Program-made: the position numbers and the translations under genes
Shown here: positions 54,801 to 62,536 of the stretch, in pieces
Numbering within the stretch: position 1 is the stretch's first letter
Layout: each line of letters opens with the position of its first letter
Notes under the pieces: model-generated
What the model saw: the letters and a program-made list of their open reading frames with translations, nothing else
What the model was told of the DNA's origin: nothing
Databases searched by the model: none
Assembly (NCBI GenBank): GCA_028714075.1
Contig: JAQTMZ010000005.1
Coordinates: 62,001 to 126,000, forward strand
Origin: Gallionella sp.
Lineage (GTDB): Bacteria > Pseudomonadota > Gammaproteobacteria > Burkholderiales > Gallionellaceae
DNA length: 64,000 nt
Reading direction: 5' to 3'

Positions 54801-56118
54801 CAGGTGCAAAGCTGTCATACAGGGTTTTCTGCCCATCCAGATCAACGAGCCGGGTATAAAGCAGGGGGCGCGTGTCCAGCGACAGCTTGTCCATGAAATT
54901 GCCCATCCGCAGCACGGTCAGGACGACCCCGGAACCATTGCTGCCGTTATTCACAGCCAATAACAGCAGCATACCCGCCTGCTCTTGGTGTTCCTGCACC
55001 AGACGCAGCGGTGGCGTTGCGACTACAACTCCGCGCCTGACAGTCTCTGTCAAGGCAGCCTTGCGATCAGGTGTGGAAGCGAGATCGAACCCCAAGGCCG
55101 GCTCGTTGCCGGCGACGGGTTCGGCGTAAGTTACCGGATAAAATTGAACCCGTTCACCGGCATGCTGCAACTGCCCTGCGGAATTTCGCTCGCGAATCTC
55201 GAAGCCCGGAAAATCCTTGCGTTGTGCCGCCTCGAAACCTGGGCGGTGTGCGGCATCCACATGTGGCGCCCATTCCAGCGCCTGGATCGCCGGAAAACGA
55301 ACCAATGAGTTTTCGACAAAACGGTGAAATTCTTCCCGTGTGACGTGGCCGCCCTTGTCGTGGATGAATAGCCCTGCCGTTTGTTCAAGCAAGGATTCCT
55401 GCCCTTCAAGCTGAGTCTGAACCCGACTGACAGTTTGTTGGGAGAGCTGCCGGAATTCCGTGAGTGAGTCGTTATATTCCCATCGGTTGGCTTTGAGGAA
55501 AATCACCACAAAAAACGCAAAGACCAGCAGCATCGGGACCGCGACGGTACGCACGCGGCTTTGCCACAGCGCGCGCGGCTCGCCGACGGCAATCATCACC
55601 AGGGGGAGCATCACCACGACACCGAGCGTGTCGCCGATCCACCACGCGGCCCAATTCACCGCAAAGCTGGCCGCGCCGACGATGCCGAGAGCCGTGAGGG
55701 CGCTCACCGAAAGAGTTGCACTGGTCAAGCAGATGGCTGGCACAGACAGGAGGAAATACAGGATGTCACGGCCACGGTCGAAAGAGGCCGGATAGCCGAG
55801 CACCCGCCGCAGCCACCAACCCCCGAAGGCCGCTTGCAGCATCGAGGCTGCGGCAATGGCTGAAGCCGCAGTGAGCCCCGTCGCGTTAATTTGATGATGG
55901 GCCGAGTAGCCCACCCAGATATTGAGCAGCAGCGAGCCGAGGAAAATCCAGGGCAGCGTTTTCCTGCCGCCGATGAATGCCGCCGCGACGGCGATGCCGG
56001 CAGGAGGGAAAATCGGGGATGCATAGCCGGGCGCGAGCGCCAGCATCAACCCCAGTTTTCCGCTGACCACATAGGCAACGGTTAGCAGCAGGTAAGCCAT
56101 CAAGCGCCGGTTATTCAT
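51811..56118 (-). CDS. large MASE1-CHASE-PAS-GAF sensor histidine kinase
   Basis: A 1435-residue membrane kinase. In order: MASE1-like integral membrane sensor (residues 1-210), CHASE-type periplasmic region (about 235-445), membrane span (about 475-500), PAS (520), PAS (650), GAF (790-950), PAS (965), PAS (1085), HisKA with the phospho-His in AVSHDMRQPLRM (about 1210) and a HATPase domain with the N box, ending near 1425. It lacks its own REC and overlaps the HDOD response regulator by 4 bp, its probable target. The kinase end is almost the same as in the two other kinases of the cluster. Confidence 0.92.
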   Translation of the reverse strand: MNNRRLMAYLLLTVAYVVSGKLGLMLALAPGYASPIFPPAGIAVAAAFIGGRKTLPWIFLGSLLLNIWVGYSAHHQINATGLTAASAIAAASMLQAAFGGWWLRRVLGYPASFDRGRDILYFLLSVPAICLTSATLSVSALTALGIVGAASFAVNWAAWWIGDTLGVVVMLPLVMIAVGEPRALWQSRVRTVAVPMLLVFAFFVVIFLKANRWEYNDSLTEFRQLSQQTVSRVQTQLEGQESLLEQTAGLFIHDKGGHVTREEFHRFVENSLVRFPAIQALEWAPHVDAAHRPGFEAAQRKDFPGFEIRERNSAGQLQHAGERVQFYPVTYAEPVAGNEPALGFDLASTPDRKAALTETVRRGVVVATPPLRLVQEHQEQAGMLLLLAVNNGSNGSGVVLTVLRMGNFMDKLSLDTRPLLYTRLVDLDGQKTLYDSFAPESQQALYERTFNFGTRHYRLQTAPTPLYFMQHHGWQSWSVLAAGLLGTGLFGALLLLGTGYTARIEVEVKNRTRELKGSESRFRNILEHAPIGMGIAALDGRFMQINQAFCAIVGYEKDELKKMTIREITHPEDLSLDLANKQRLISGEISSYQMDKRYIRKDGQTVWVQVTASIERDASGMPLYLIGQIEDITGRRQAAELLRQSSEEIADLYNHAPCGYHSLDKDGVIRMINDTELAWLGYARDEVAGKMKWSDLLTPASVQTFLENFPRLKKEGFVHDLEIEIICKNGTVLPTLINATAIYDSGGDFVRSRSTVFDITERKRLEQQFLRRLRHRDIMERITRISFESATVEELLGKVLDKVLTVFNADRAWFLYPCDPDAPSWSVLMERTRPEWPGAFARGMVIPMTPEVAGVFREVLASAKPLPYGPATSRCVPAAVAEQFSIRSQIQMALHPRVDSPWAFGLHHCAQARAYDEDDLLIFNDIGQRVADALSSMIILKNLRESESRYRLLVESSPFCIHEIDLEGRLLSMNRAGLGMLGLDDARKICGMQYLNAVNQQDIERVEALLRDAIANGTPSHFEFTSNGDGLRYFKSCFIPIKDDSGKVLKLMGITEDITEHKLAEEIVLKSKANLRAILDNAPYIAWLKDTAGRFIAVNEAFFKTTGQKRIQDVLGKTDLDFWPKELAEKYRADDAEVMATRQKMLTEEPSIMEDGGMHWVETFKTPIMDENGQLLGTTGFARDITERKEFEEELKRSNIELEQFSYAVSHDMRQPLRMISSYLQLLERNLSGQLDGEKRSYFNFAIEGAKRIDQMLVALLEYSRVGRKGEPPMWIESRAVLDETLQFLQPAITEAQARLDITGEWPRIFACHDEIQRLLQNLIGNAAKFRVVGRTPEITVTSKVVRNEWCLCVSDNGVGIIPDQIKRLFKVFQRLQLRDAYEGTGIGLALCRKIAEHHKGRIWAESVGDGLGSKFYVVLPVLHEKPTLLRGDAA

Positions 56119-59100
56119 GCGACCTTTCCTTTTGCGGAGATAGCCTCTTCCCGTAGCACGGGCAGCACGACACAGAACTTACTGCCTTGGTTTTCACCCG
56201 CCGACTCCGCCCATATGCGTCCCTTGTGGTGTTCGGCAATCTTGCGGCACAGCGCCAGACCGATGCCGGTGCCTTCGTAGGATTCGCGCGATTGCAGGCG
56301 CTGGAATACCTGGAACAACCGCTTGATCTGGCCGGGGATGATACCGATGCCGTTGTCTGCGATGCTCAAGTGCCATTCATGCTTGACTGCCTTGCTATTG
56401 ACGGTGATTTCTGGTGTCTGTCCGGCAATACGGTACTTGGTGGCGTTGCCGATCAGATTTTGGAGCAGCCTCAGTATCTCGTCGTGACTGGACAGGATGC
56501 GCGGCCATTCGCCGGTAATGCTCAGCCTAGCCTGCGCTTCATCCAGCGTCGGCTGGAGGAATTGCAGCGCTTCGTCGAGCAGTGCACGGCTATCGATCCA
56601 AGTTGGCGGTTCGCCCTTCCTGCCGATACGCGAGTATTCGAGCAATGCCACCAGCATCTGGTCAATACGCTTGGCACCTTCGATGGCAAAGTTGAAGTAG
56701 TCGCGTTTCTCGTTATCCAGTTGGCCGGCCAGGCTCCTCTCGAGCAGTTGCAGGTAGCTTGAAACCATGCGCAGCGGCTGGCGCATGTCGTGAGATACGG
56801 CGTAGCTGAATTGCTCCAGGTCGGCGTTGGAACGCAGGAGCTCTTCCTCGTGTTCTTTGCGTTCGGTGATGTCACGCAAGACAGCCAGTATATGTACTCC
56901 CACATTATCTTCGGCAACGGTCACAGTATGAATCTGGACAACCCGGTGCGCGCCATTCTTGCGCGTAATAGTCCATTCTTCACCATATAGGTGTTCCCCC
57001 TGGCGCATGCGCTCCATACGTTGCTGCGCCTGCTCCTGTACCTCGGCATCGGTATAGAGGGTCTGATACCAGCCGAGGCGATTGATTTCTTCCATGCCAT
57101 AGCCAGTAAGCGCCTCCATGCTTGGGTTCCAGATTGTAAAGCGGACATACGGCGATTCGGCTATACCATGGCAAACTGCCAAGGCATCCACCTCGGCATT
57201 AATGACCGACTCGGTGAATGCCAGCTGGTTCGCTATCTGCGTCTGCATAGTCTTGCGCTCGGTAATATCCTCCGAAATGCCTAACAGGTACTGCGGCTCT
57301 CCCAGCACATTCCTGAGCGTCAACTTTCTCGTATGAAGGATGCGGATGCCGTGAGGGGTTTTGATCGATTCTTCCGGTATGTCCACTACACCGTGCTGCT
57401 CCAGCGTCGTACGGTCTTTCCCGATAAAGAAATCCGCCTGTTCCTTTGGGAAAAAATCGTAATCGTTGCGGCCCAGAAGTTCGTCGCGATCATGTCCCAG
57501 CAATTCCTCACCGGCGCGGTTAAACAATGCAAAGCGAAGGTCCGAGGCGCGCTTGAGGAAAATCATATTGGGGATGTTCTCGATAATGCTGTCGAGAAGC
57601 TGGTTTTTATCCCACAGTTCCTTTTCCGCATGTTTGCGTTCGCTGATATCGTACAGTATGACCATGTGGGTTCCGGCAAAATGCTCCTTGATGGATGCGG
57701 CACTGGCTATAAAAGTGCGCATTACGTCATCCTTGCATCTGATGTTTAGCTCCATGGCGTGAAAGGGGCTGCCGGTACGTTTCGCCTCTTTCAGATTGGC
57801 TTGCCAGTTTTCAGCCACAAATTGCCGGTATTGCGGGTCTGGATAGGCAAGGGGCCACCAGTCTTCCCGGGTGGGAATATCGTCTGTGGTATAGCCGAGA
57901 GTTTGTACAAATGCCCGGTTCAGATAAACAATATTTCCTTGCTCATCGTTTAAGGCAAGAGGCACGGGTGTTGCTTCGATAATGGTGCGAAATTTGGCCT
58001 CGCTCTCCAGTAGGGCTTCCTCCGCCCTCTTGCGTTGGGTAATTTCGAGTTTCACGGCAACATAGTGCATCGTGTTGCCTGCCGCACCCATTACCGGTGC
58101 GATATGCGCCTCCTCCCAGTAAAACTCCCCATTCTTGCGCTTGTTAACAAGCTCGCCACGCCAAACCTGGCCGTGGGTGAGCGCCTTCCACATTTCCACG
58201 TAGGTTTTCTTGGGCGTTTGTCCTGACTGAAGAATGCGCGGGTTCTGCCCAATCGTTTCTTCCATGCTGTAGCCAGTAGTGTTCAAGAAGCACGGATTGG
58301 CATACTGAATTTTTGCATCCAGATCGGTGATAACTACGGAAAGAGGGCTTTGCTCAATCGCGGTGGAAAGCGTACGCAGTTTCTCCTCTGTACGCTTACG
58401 CTCGGTGATGTCGAAGAATGTCGCTATTGCGCCTATGACCTGTCCGTCGCGGATAATCGGGGAAGACCAGTATTCCACTGCAAAAGAGCTTCCATCCCGG
58501 TGCCAGAATACTTCGTCGGACACATGCATTTTTTCGTTGCACCGATAGGATTGGTATATGCGGCAATCTCCCTCCGGATAAAGGATGCCATTGGCGTGTG
58601 AATGATGAATCAACTCATGGATGTGTTTGCCGACAATTTCATTGGCATCCTGATAGCCAAGGATACGTAAAAACGCGGCATTGACGAAAGTGCAATTACC
58701 ATGAATGTCCACTCCATAAATGCCTTCGGCTGCAGAGTCCAGCAGCAGATGGATATGCTCTTGGCTCTCGCGCAATTCGCGTGTCATGTCCTGTGCCAGA
58801 TCGAGCGCTCGAGCCCTTCCTCTAACCAGTTGCCAGACCAGCAGCGACAGCAGCACGCTCACCAGGATGCCAGTCAGCTGTATCGTGGTGGCACGTGCAG
58901 TATCGATATTTGCTTCAAGGGTGGGTAGGGAGTGCAGTCTGATATGCCAGTTATGGCCGGCAATTTGAAGGCACTGCGAGAAATCGTATAACGGGGTGCC
59001 GCTCTGCTTCTGGGCAGATCGACTGTCGTACATCAGCGTTTTTGGTGTTTCATCCTCGCCATCGAAAATTTCGAGATCAGTATTATTAGACTGATTACCG

Positions 59101-59813
59101 AGTATGCCGTACATCAGGTCGTTCATACGAAACGGCGCATAGACCCAGCCGATGATGTTGGCACGGCGGTCTGCCAGAGTTTCATGCGGCCTTCCGTGGC
59201 GATACACCGGTATATACATGAGGAAGCCTGCCTGCACGTCCTGTTCGGTTTCCTGCACCAGTCTGACCTTGCCCGATAGAGCCGGTTCATTCGAATCGCG
59301 CGCCCGCTCCATGGCAACGCGGCGCGTCGTTTCCGAATACATGTCATAACCAAAGGCGCGCAGGTTGCGCCCGGTGAACGGTTCAAGATAGACGATGGAG
59401 GTATAAAGACTGCGGTCACCTTCCGGCCACACCGTGTAATAGGAAAAACCTTCCTTGCGGATAGCCCCGATATGCCGGGATTTTTCCTGCGGCGGCACGA
59501 CCAGCGAAAAGCCGACACCTTGAATGCCCGGGTAATGATCCTCCAAGCGCTGGTGGATTATGTAGTTGCGGAATTCATCCCGCCCGACGCTCTTCGATGC
59601 GACAAACATGCCTTTGACGCCGCGCAGAATTTGTTCATAGGCAGCCAGCCTCTGCTCGATGTGCAGCACAATTTCACGGGACTGGTTTTCGAAGTAATCC
59701 TGCTGAGTTTGATGCGAGGCATTAAAGGCCGCCTGCTGCAGAAAGTAAGTTGCAACAAACCCGCTTGCCAGCACTAGTAGCGGTAACAGCTTGCTGAGAT
59801 GTGGACGTGTCAT
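56115..59813 (-). CDS. large CHASE-PAS sensor histidine kinase
   Basis: A 1232-residue membrane kinase: membrane span (10-30), CHASE-type periplasmic domain (about 75-230), second span (about 310-330), then five PAS/PAC units (starting about 360, 480, 600, 740 and 865), HisKA (phospho-His in AVSHDMRQPLRM, about 1005) and a HATPase domain. It overlaps the 1435-aa kinase gene by 4 bp, so one transcript should encode kinase, kinase and the HDOD regulator in order. No response regulator domain of its own. Signals are unknown; multiple PAS domains suggest redox or ligand input. Confidence 0.92.
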   Translation of the reverse strand: MTRPHLSKLLPLLVLASGFVATYFLQQAAFNASHQTQQDYFENQSREIVLHIEQRLAAYEQILRGVKGMFVASKSVGRDEFRNYIIHQRLEDHYPGIQGVGFSLVVPPQEKSRHIGAIRKEGFSYYTVWPEGDRSLYTSIVYLEPFTGRNLRAFGYDMYSETTRRVAMERARDSNEPALSGKVRLVQETEQDVQAGFLMYIPVYRHGRPHETLADRRANIIGWVYAPFRMNDLMYGILGNQSNNTDLEIFDGEDETPKTLMYDSRSAQKQSGTPLYDFSQCLQIAGHNWHIRLHSLPTLEANIDTARATTIQLTGILVSVLLSLLVWQLVRGRARALDLAQDMTRELRESQEHIHLLLDSAAEGIYGVDIHGNCTFVNAAFLRILGYQDANEIVGKHIHELIHHSHANGILYPEGDCRIYQSYRCNEKMHVSDEVFWHRDGSSFAVEYWSSPIIRDGQVIGAIATFFDITERKRTEEKLRTLSTAIEQSPLSVVITDLDAKIQYANPCFLNTTGYSMEETIGQNPRILQSGQTPKKTYVEMWKALTHGQVWRGELVNKRKNGEFYWEEAHIAPVMGAAGNTMHYVAVKLEITQRKRAEEALLESEAKFRTIIEATPVPLALNDEQGNIVYLNRAFVQTLGYTTDDIPTREDWWPLAYPDPQYRQFVAENWQANLKEAKRTGSPFHAMELNIRCKDDVMRTFIASAASIKEHFAGTHMVILYDISERKHAEKELWDKNQLLDSIIENIPNMIFLKRASDLRFALFNRAGEELLGHDRDELLGRNDYDFFPKEQADFFIGKDRTTLEQHGVVDIPEESIKTPHGIRILHTRKLTLRNVLGEPQYLLGISEDITERKTMQTQIANQLAFTESVINAEVDALAVCHGIAESPYVRFTIWNPSMEALTGYGMEEINRLGWYQTLYTDAEVQEQAQQRMERMRQGEHLYGEEWTITRKNGAHRVVQIHTVTVAEDNVGVHILAVLRDITERKEHEEELLRSNADLEQFSYAVSHDMRQPLRMVSSYLQLLERSLAGQLDNEKRDYFNFAIEGAKRIDQMLVALLEYSRIGRKGEPPTWIDSRALLDEALQFLQPTLDEAQARLSITGEWPRILSSHDEILRLLQNLIGNATKYRIAGQTPEITVNSKAVKHEWHLSIADNGIGIIPGQIKRLFQVFQRLQSRESYEGTGIGLALCRKIAEHHKGRIWAESAGENQGSKFCVVLPVLREEAISAKGKVA

Positions 59814-59925
59814 GGCATGTGCAATCCGAATGAGCAGGTTGTAAGCAAGCTTAACATCATAAATTTCGCATCAAGGTAAGCCAAATTTCGACTCTTTTCC
59901 CTGTTGCTTTTCATCGTTCCCGCGC

Positions 59926-59953
59926 TCTGTCCTTCGACTATGCTCAGGATAGG
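59926..59953. repeat. dispersed palindrome in the signalling cluster
   Basis: The sequence around TCCTTCGACTATGCTCAGGA has TCCT/AGGA ends and is a widely dispersed bacterial palindrome type, usually between genes. It lies upstream of the 1232-aa kinase gene. Confidence 0.5.
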
Positions 59954-60082
59954 CTTGGAAATGCATACTTCACCGTTCTGATGTAACTGCCAGTCATCCC
60001 AGCAGGTTGCCAAAGAATGGCAATCAAGCGACTGTTCTTCAATCAGCCTACGCCCCAAGTACAGAGAATTAACTCTAAGAGA

Positions 60083-60607
60083 TTAAAGCTGGGATATCGT
60101 AGAATTTACAAACGGCTTATCGAAAAGCTGCATATAAAGGTTTGCGGTATGGCCCGCAGTGTAATTGGTTTCGCCTTCCTTCCAACTTGGCCAGTATTCG
60201 TAGCCGAGTGCTTGCAGTGCCGGTTTCATCAGCATGTCCAGATTGATGATATGCCTGTCAATCATCCAGCACTTCAAGGAACTGGTGAAATGATCCGCCG
60301 CTCCATCTGGCCATACACCATCTTTGGTTATCAACTCATCCCGCAAGCGCCGAATCTCCTTCAGCGAAAATTGTTGTGCCGGTTTGTGTTTGGAAAAATC
60401 AAATTCGATTACCTGTGCAATATGCTCTTCATTTGCGAAATGAACACACAGTAAACTTTCGAGTAGTTTAAACGCTTTTGCCAGAGCGTGACGATCTCGC
60501 GCGCCGATTGCATGTACTATGTCATCGATCATTTTGATCAAATTTTTGTGATCGGAATCGATAACCGCATTTCCGACGCTCAACTGTTCCGTCCATGCTA
60601 ATTTCAT
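60083..60607 (-). CDS. bacteriohemerythrin
   Basis: A 174-residue hemerythrin-like protein. Iron ligands visible: His20 (DSDH), His56 and Glu60 in HFANEE, His of FSKHK and a His in WMIDRHI with nearby Asp. It binds O2 or NO through a di-iron site, and may supply or report oxygen to the PAS kinases around it; that link is inference. It is a stand-alone protein, not fused to a sensor. It is transcribed toward the kinase genes from a separate start. Confidence 0.88.
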   Translation of the reverse strand: MKLAWTEQLSVGNAVIDSDHKNLIKMIDDIVHAIGARDRHALAKAFKLLESLLCVHFANEEHIAQVIEFDFSKHKPAQQFSLKEIRRLRDELITKDGVWPDGAADHFTSSLKCWMIDRHIINLDMLMKPALQALGYEYWPSWKEGETNYTAGHTANLYMQLFDKPFVNSTISQL

Positions 60608-60649
60608 GATGTCTCCCAGAATTATTTTCCGTGTGTTCTTCCACTTGAA

Positions 60650-60964
60650 CTAAGCAGCGTGCTTGATGTTAAAAATCCTGCTGAAATTGGCGACCTCCAA
60701 CAACTGTGACACCGCGCCGGAAGCGTTGAGCAGTACAACGGTTTTATTGGCTGCATTGGCACGTTCATTCAACAGTATCAACATGCCCAGCGCAGAGCTA
60801 TCCATGTAATTCACCTTGCTCATCTCGATCTCGATTTCGTGTACTGCGATATTATCGAGCAGTGGCGTATAGGTACCCTTGAAATCGCGATGCACTTTAA
60901 AATCAAAGCGACCGGTTATGGAAACGCGCGCCGAACGGTTATGAATTTGTATATCGATAGCCAT
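60650..60964 (-). CDS. STAS-domain anti-anti-sigma factor-like protein
   Basis: A 104-residue STAS protein. The phospho-acceptor Ser is in the conserved motif YMDSSALGMLIL (Ser56/Ser57), as in SpoIIAA and RsbV-type antagonists. In the usual partner switch, a kinase (RsbW type) phosphorylates it and a SpoIIE phosphatase, here perhaps the one at 49264, dephosphorylates it. No stand-alone RsbW kinase gene lies in the window. It sits between the hemerythrin and a REC-LuxR gene. Confidence 0.9.
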   Translation of the reverse strand: MAIDIQIHNRSARVSITGRFDFKVHRDFKGTYTPLLDNIAVHEIEIEMSKVNYMDSSALGMLILLNERANAANKTVVLLNASGAVSQLLEVANFSRIFNIKHAA

Positions 60965-61133
60965 GGTTCACCCAATCATCAGTACGCCTAAAGTCCTAAA
61001 ATCACCCGATAACACGCCGTCACCTTAATGTAGTAAGGGTGAGGGAGCCAGCATTTAAAATCGTTATTGAATGGGTAGGAAAATGGTTATTGAAATAACC
61101 ATTGAAGAGGATTGATCCAGATACTGTTTTGAC

Positions 61134-62075
61134 TTAACCGGGCAACGACATTAGATGGTTGCGAAGATTGGTTGCCTTGTTGCCCAACCCGAGTTTTTTG
61201 CGAATATGCTTCCGGTGAACATTGATAGTTTCCGGTGAGATAGACAATGCCGTGGCGATGTCCTTAGTAGGCAGGCCCTGCTTGATCATGGATGCCACTT
61301 GTATCTCGACTGGCGTTAGCTGCCAGAAGAGAAAAGGGGAAGTGTCAGTGTTGCCGTACTGAGAAGCTAAATGTTGCAGGTTGTTCTCAAGAACATCCAG
61401 CAAACGGGCTTGTTTGCGATCCCGGATGCTTTTTTTAAGCTTCAGCAAAAACGGTGCGACCTCTTGGCTCATCTCGCGCACCAGTTCGTTTTGTGCTGCT
61501 AACTTGTCCCGACCCCTGTACCCGAGCAGAATTTTTAGCGTCGTATTGACGTCTTCAAATTCATCCTTGATTTCTTTCAATTGGTGCGTCATTTGATCAA
61601 CCTGCTCTTGCAGATGGTTACGTGAATCAAGCAATATTTTTTCACTTTCCTTGAGTCGCAGTTCCAGTGCATGACGCACCAGAGCATGGCGCACCGCGCG
61701 GCCCAGCGCATCATGATCGAATTGTCCCTTGACCAAGTAATCCTGGGCGCCGGCTTGCAAGGCGGCATTTGCCAGAGCATTGTCGTCTTGTCCCGTCAGC
61801 ACTACGATGGGCACACTTGGCAAAGCGGTGCGCATCGCCTGCACCGTGGCGAGTCCTTCCGAATCGGGGAGAGACAGATCGAGCAGCACGACATCAGGCT
61901 GGTTGCTCCTGGCTGTAGCGATACCTTCAGCCAGCGTCTTCGCCCATGTTACGGACGCTTTGCTGCCACTGGCGCCAAGTTTGGCCAAGCGCGCATACGC
62001 CTGAATCAATCCGAAATCGCCGGGGTCGTCCTCTATCGTCAGAATTGAAACAAATTGTGGGCGGATTTCGCTCAT
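61134..62075 (-). CDS. response regulator with LuxR-type HTH
   Basis: A 313-residue transcription factor: REC (8-125, IEDDPGDFGLIQ, LLDLSLPDS, YLVKG), a coiled coil of about 110 residues (HLQEQVDQMTHQLKEIKDEF), and a C-terminal LuxR/GerE HTH (about 245-305; LTPVEIQVASMIKQGLPTKD, ETINVHRKHIRKKLGL). It binds DNA when phosphorylated. It is the only DNA-binding output in the cluster. Its start overlaps the single REC gene by 4 bp, so a phosphorelay through the REC is possible. Confidence 0.9.
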   Translation of the reverse strand: MSEIRPQFVSILTIEDDPGDFGLIQAYARLAKLGASGSKASVTWAKTLAEGIATARSNQPDVVLLDLSLPDSEGLATVQAMRTALPSVPIVVLTGQDDNALANAALQAGAQDYLVKGQFDHDALGRAVRHALVRHALELRLKESEKILLDSRNHLQEQVDQMTHQLKEIKDEFEDVNTTLKILLGYRGRDKLAAQNELVREMSQEVAPFLLKLKKSIRDRKQARLLDVLENNLQHLASQYGNTDTSPFLFWQLTPVEIQVASMIKQGLPTKDIATALSISPETINVHRKHIRKKLGLGNKATNLRNHLMSLPG

Positions 62076-62536
62076 GTATTTTTCTCATCAATGTGTGGCG
62101 TGGTGACCGCTCCATGGGTTATCCAGCGCTCACCCAAAACGCGGATAGTTTCCGCGAGTTGATGAATATCCATTGGCTTTGTGAAGTAGTCAGCAGCACC
62201 AAGAGCGAGAGAGGCGGCCGCATCGCCTTTGGCATGTGAGGTGGATAACATCACTACCGGAATATCACACAGAGACGGCTCCTGTTTAATTGCGGCAAGG
62301 CATTCCAGTCCGCCCATATGCGGCATATTGAGATCGAGCAGGATTAAATCTGGCCGTGGTGCGTCCATGAAATGCGGGGCAAATTGACGCAGGAATGCCA
62401 GCGCCTCATGGCCGTTAAAAACCTGGCGCAAATCAACTGATATCCGGTTTTCTCCCATTGCCCACTTAACGAGGTAGGCATCCGTCTTTTCGTCTTCGAC
62501 CAGCAGAATGACGAAAGGCCGAGCTATAGTGTTCAT
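62072..62536 (-). CDS. single-domain response regulator
   Basis: A 154-residue protein consisting of one REC domain (VEDEKTDAYLVKW, phospho-Asp in LILLDLNMP, Lys in FTKPM) and a short tail. It is a paralogue of the REC half of the protein at 50516, without the HDOD output, and probably acts as a phosphate relay or sink. It ends where the LuxR regulator begins (ATGA overlap) and lies immediately after the third kinase gene, its likely donor. Confidence 0.9.
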   Translation of the reverse strand: MNTIARPFVILLVEDEKTDAYLVKWAMGENRISVDLRQVFNGHEALAFLRQFAPHFMDAPRPDLILLDLNMPHMGGLECLAAIKQEPSLCDIPVVMLSTSHAKGDAAASLALGAADYFTKPMDIHQLAETIRVLGERWITHGAVTTPHIDEKNT

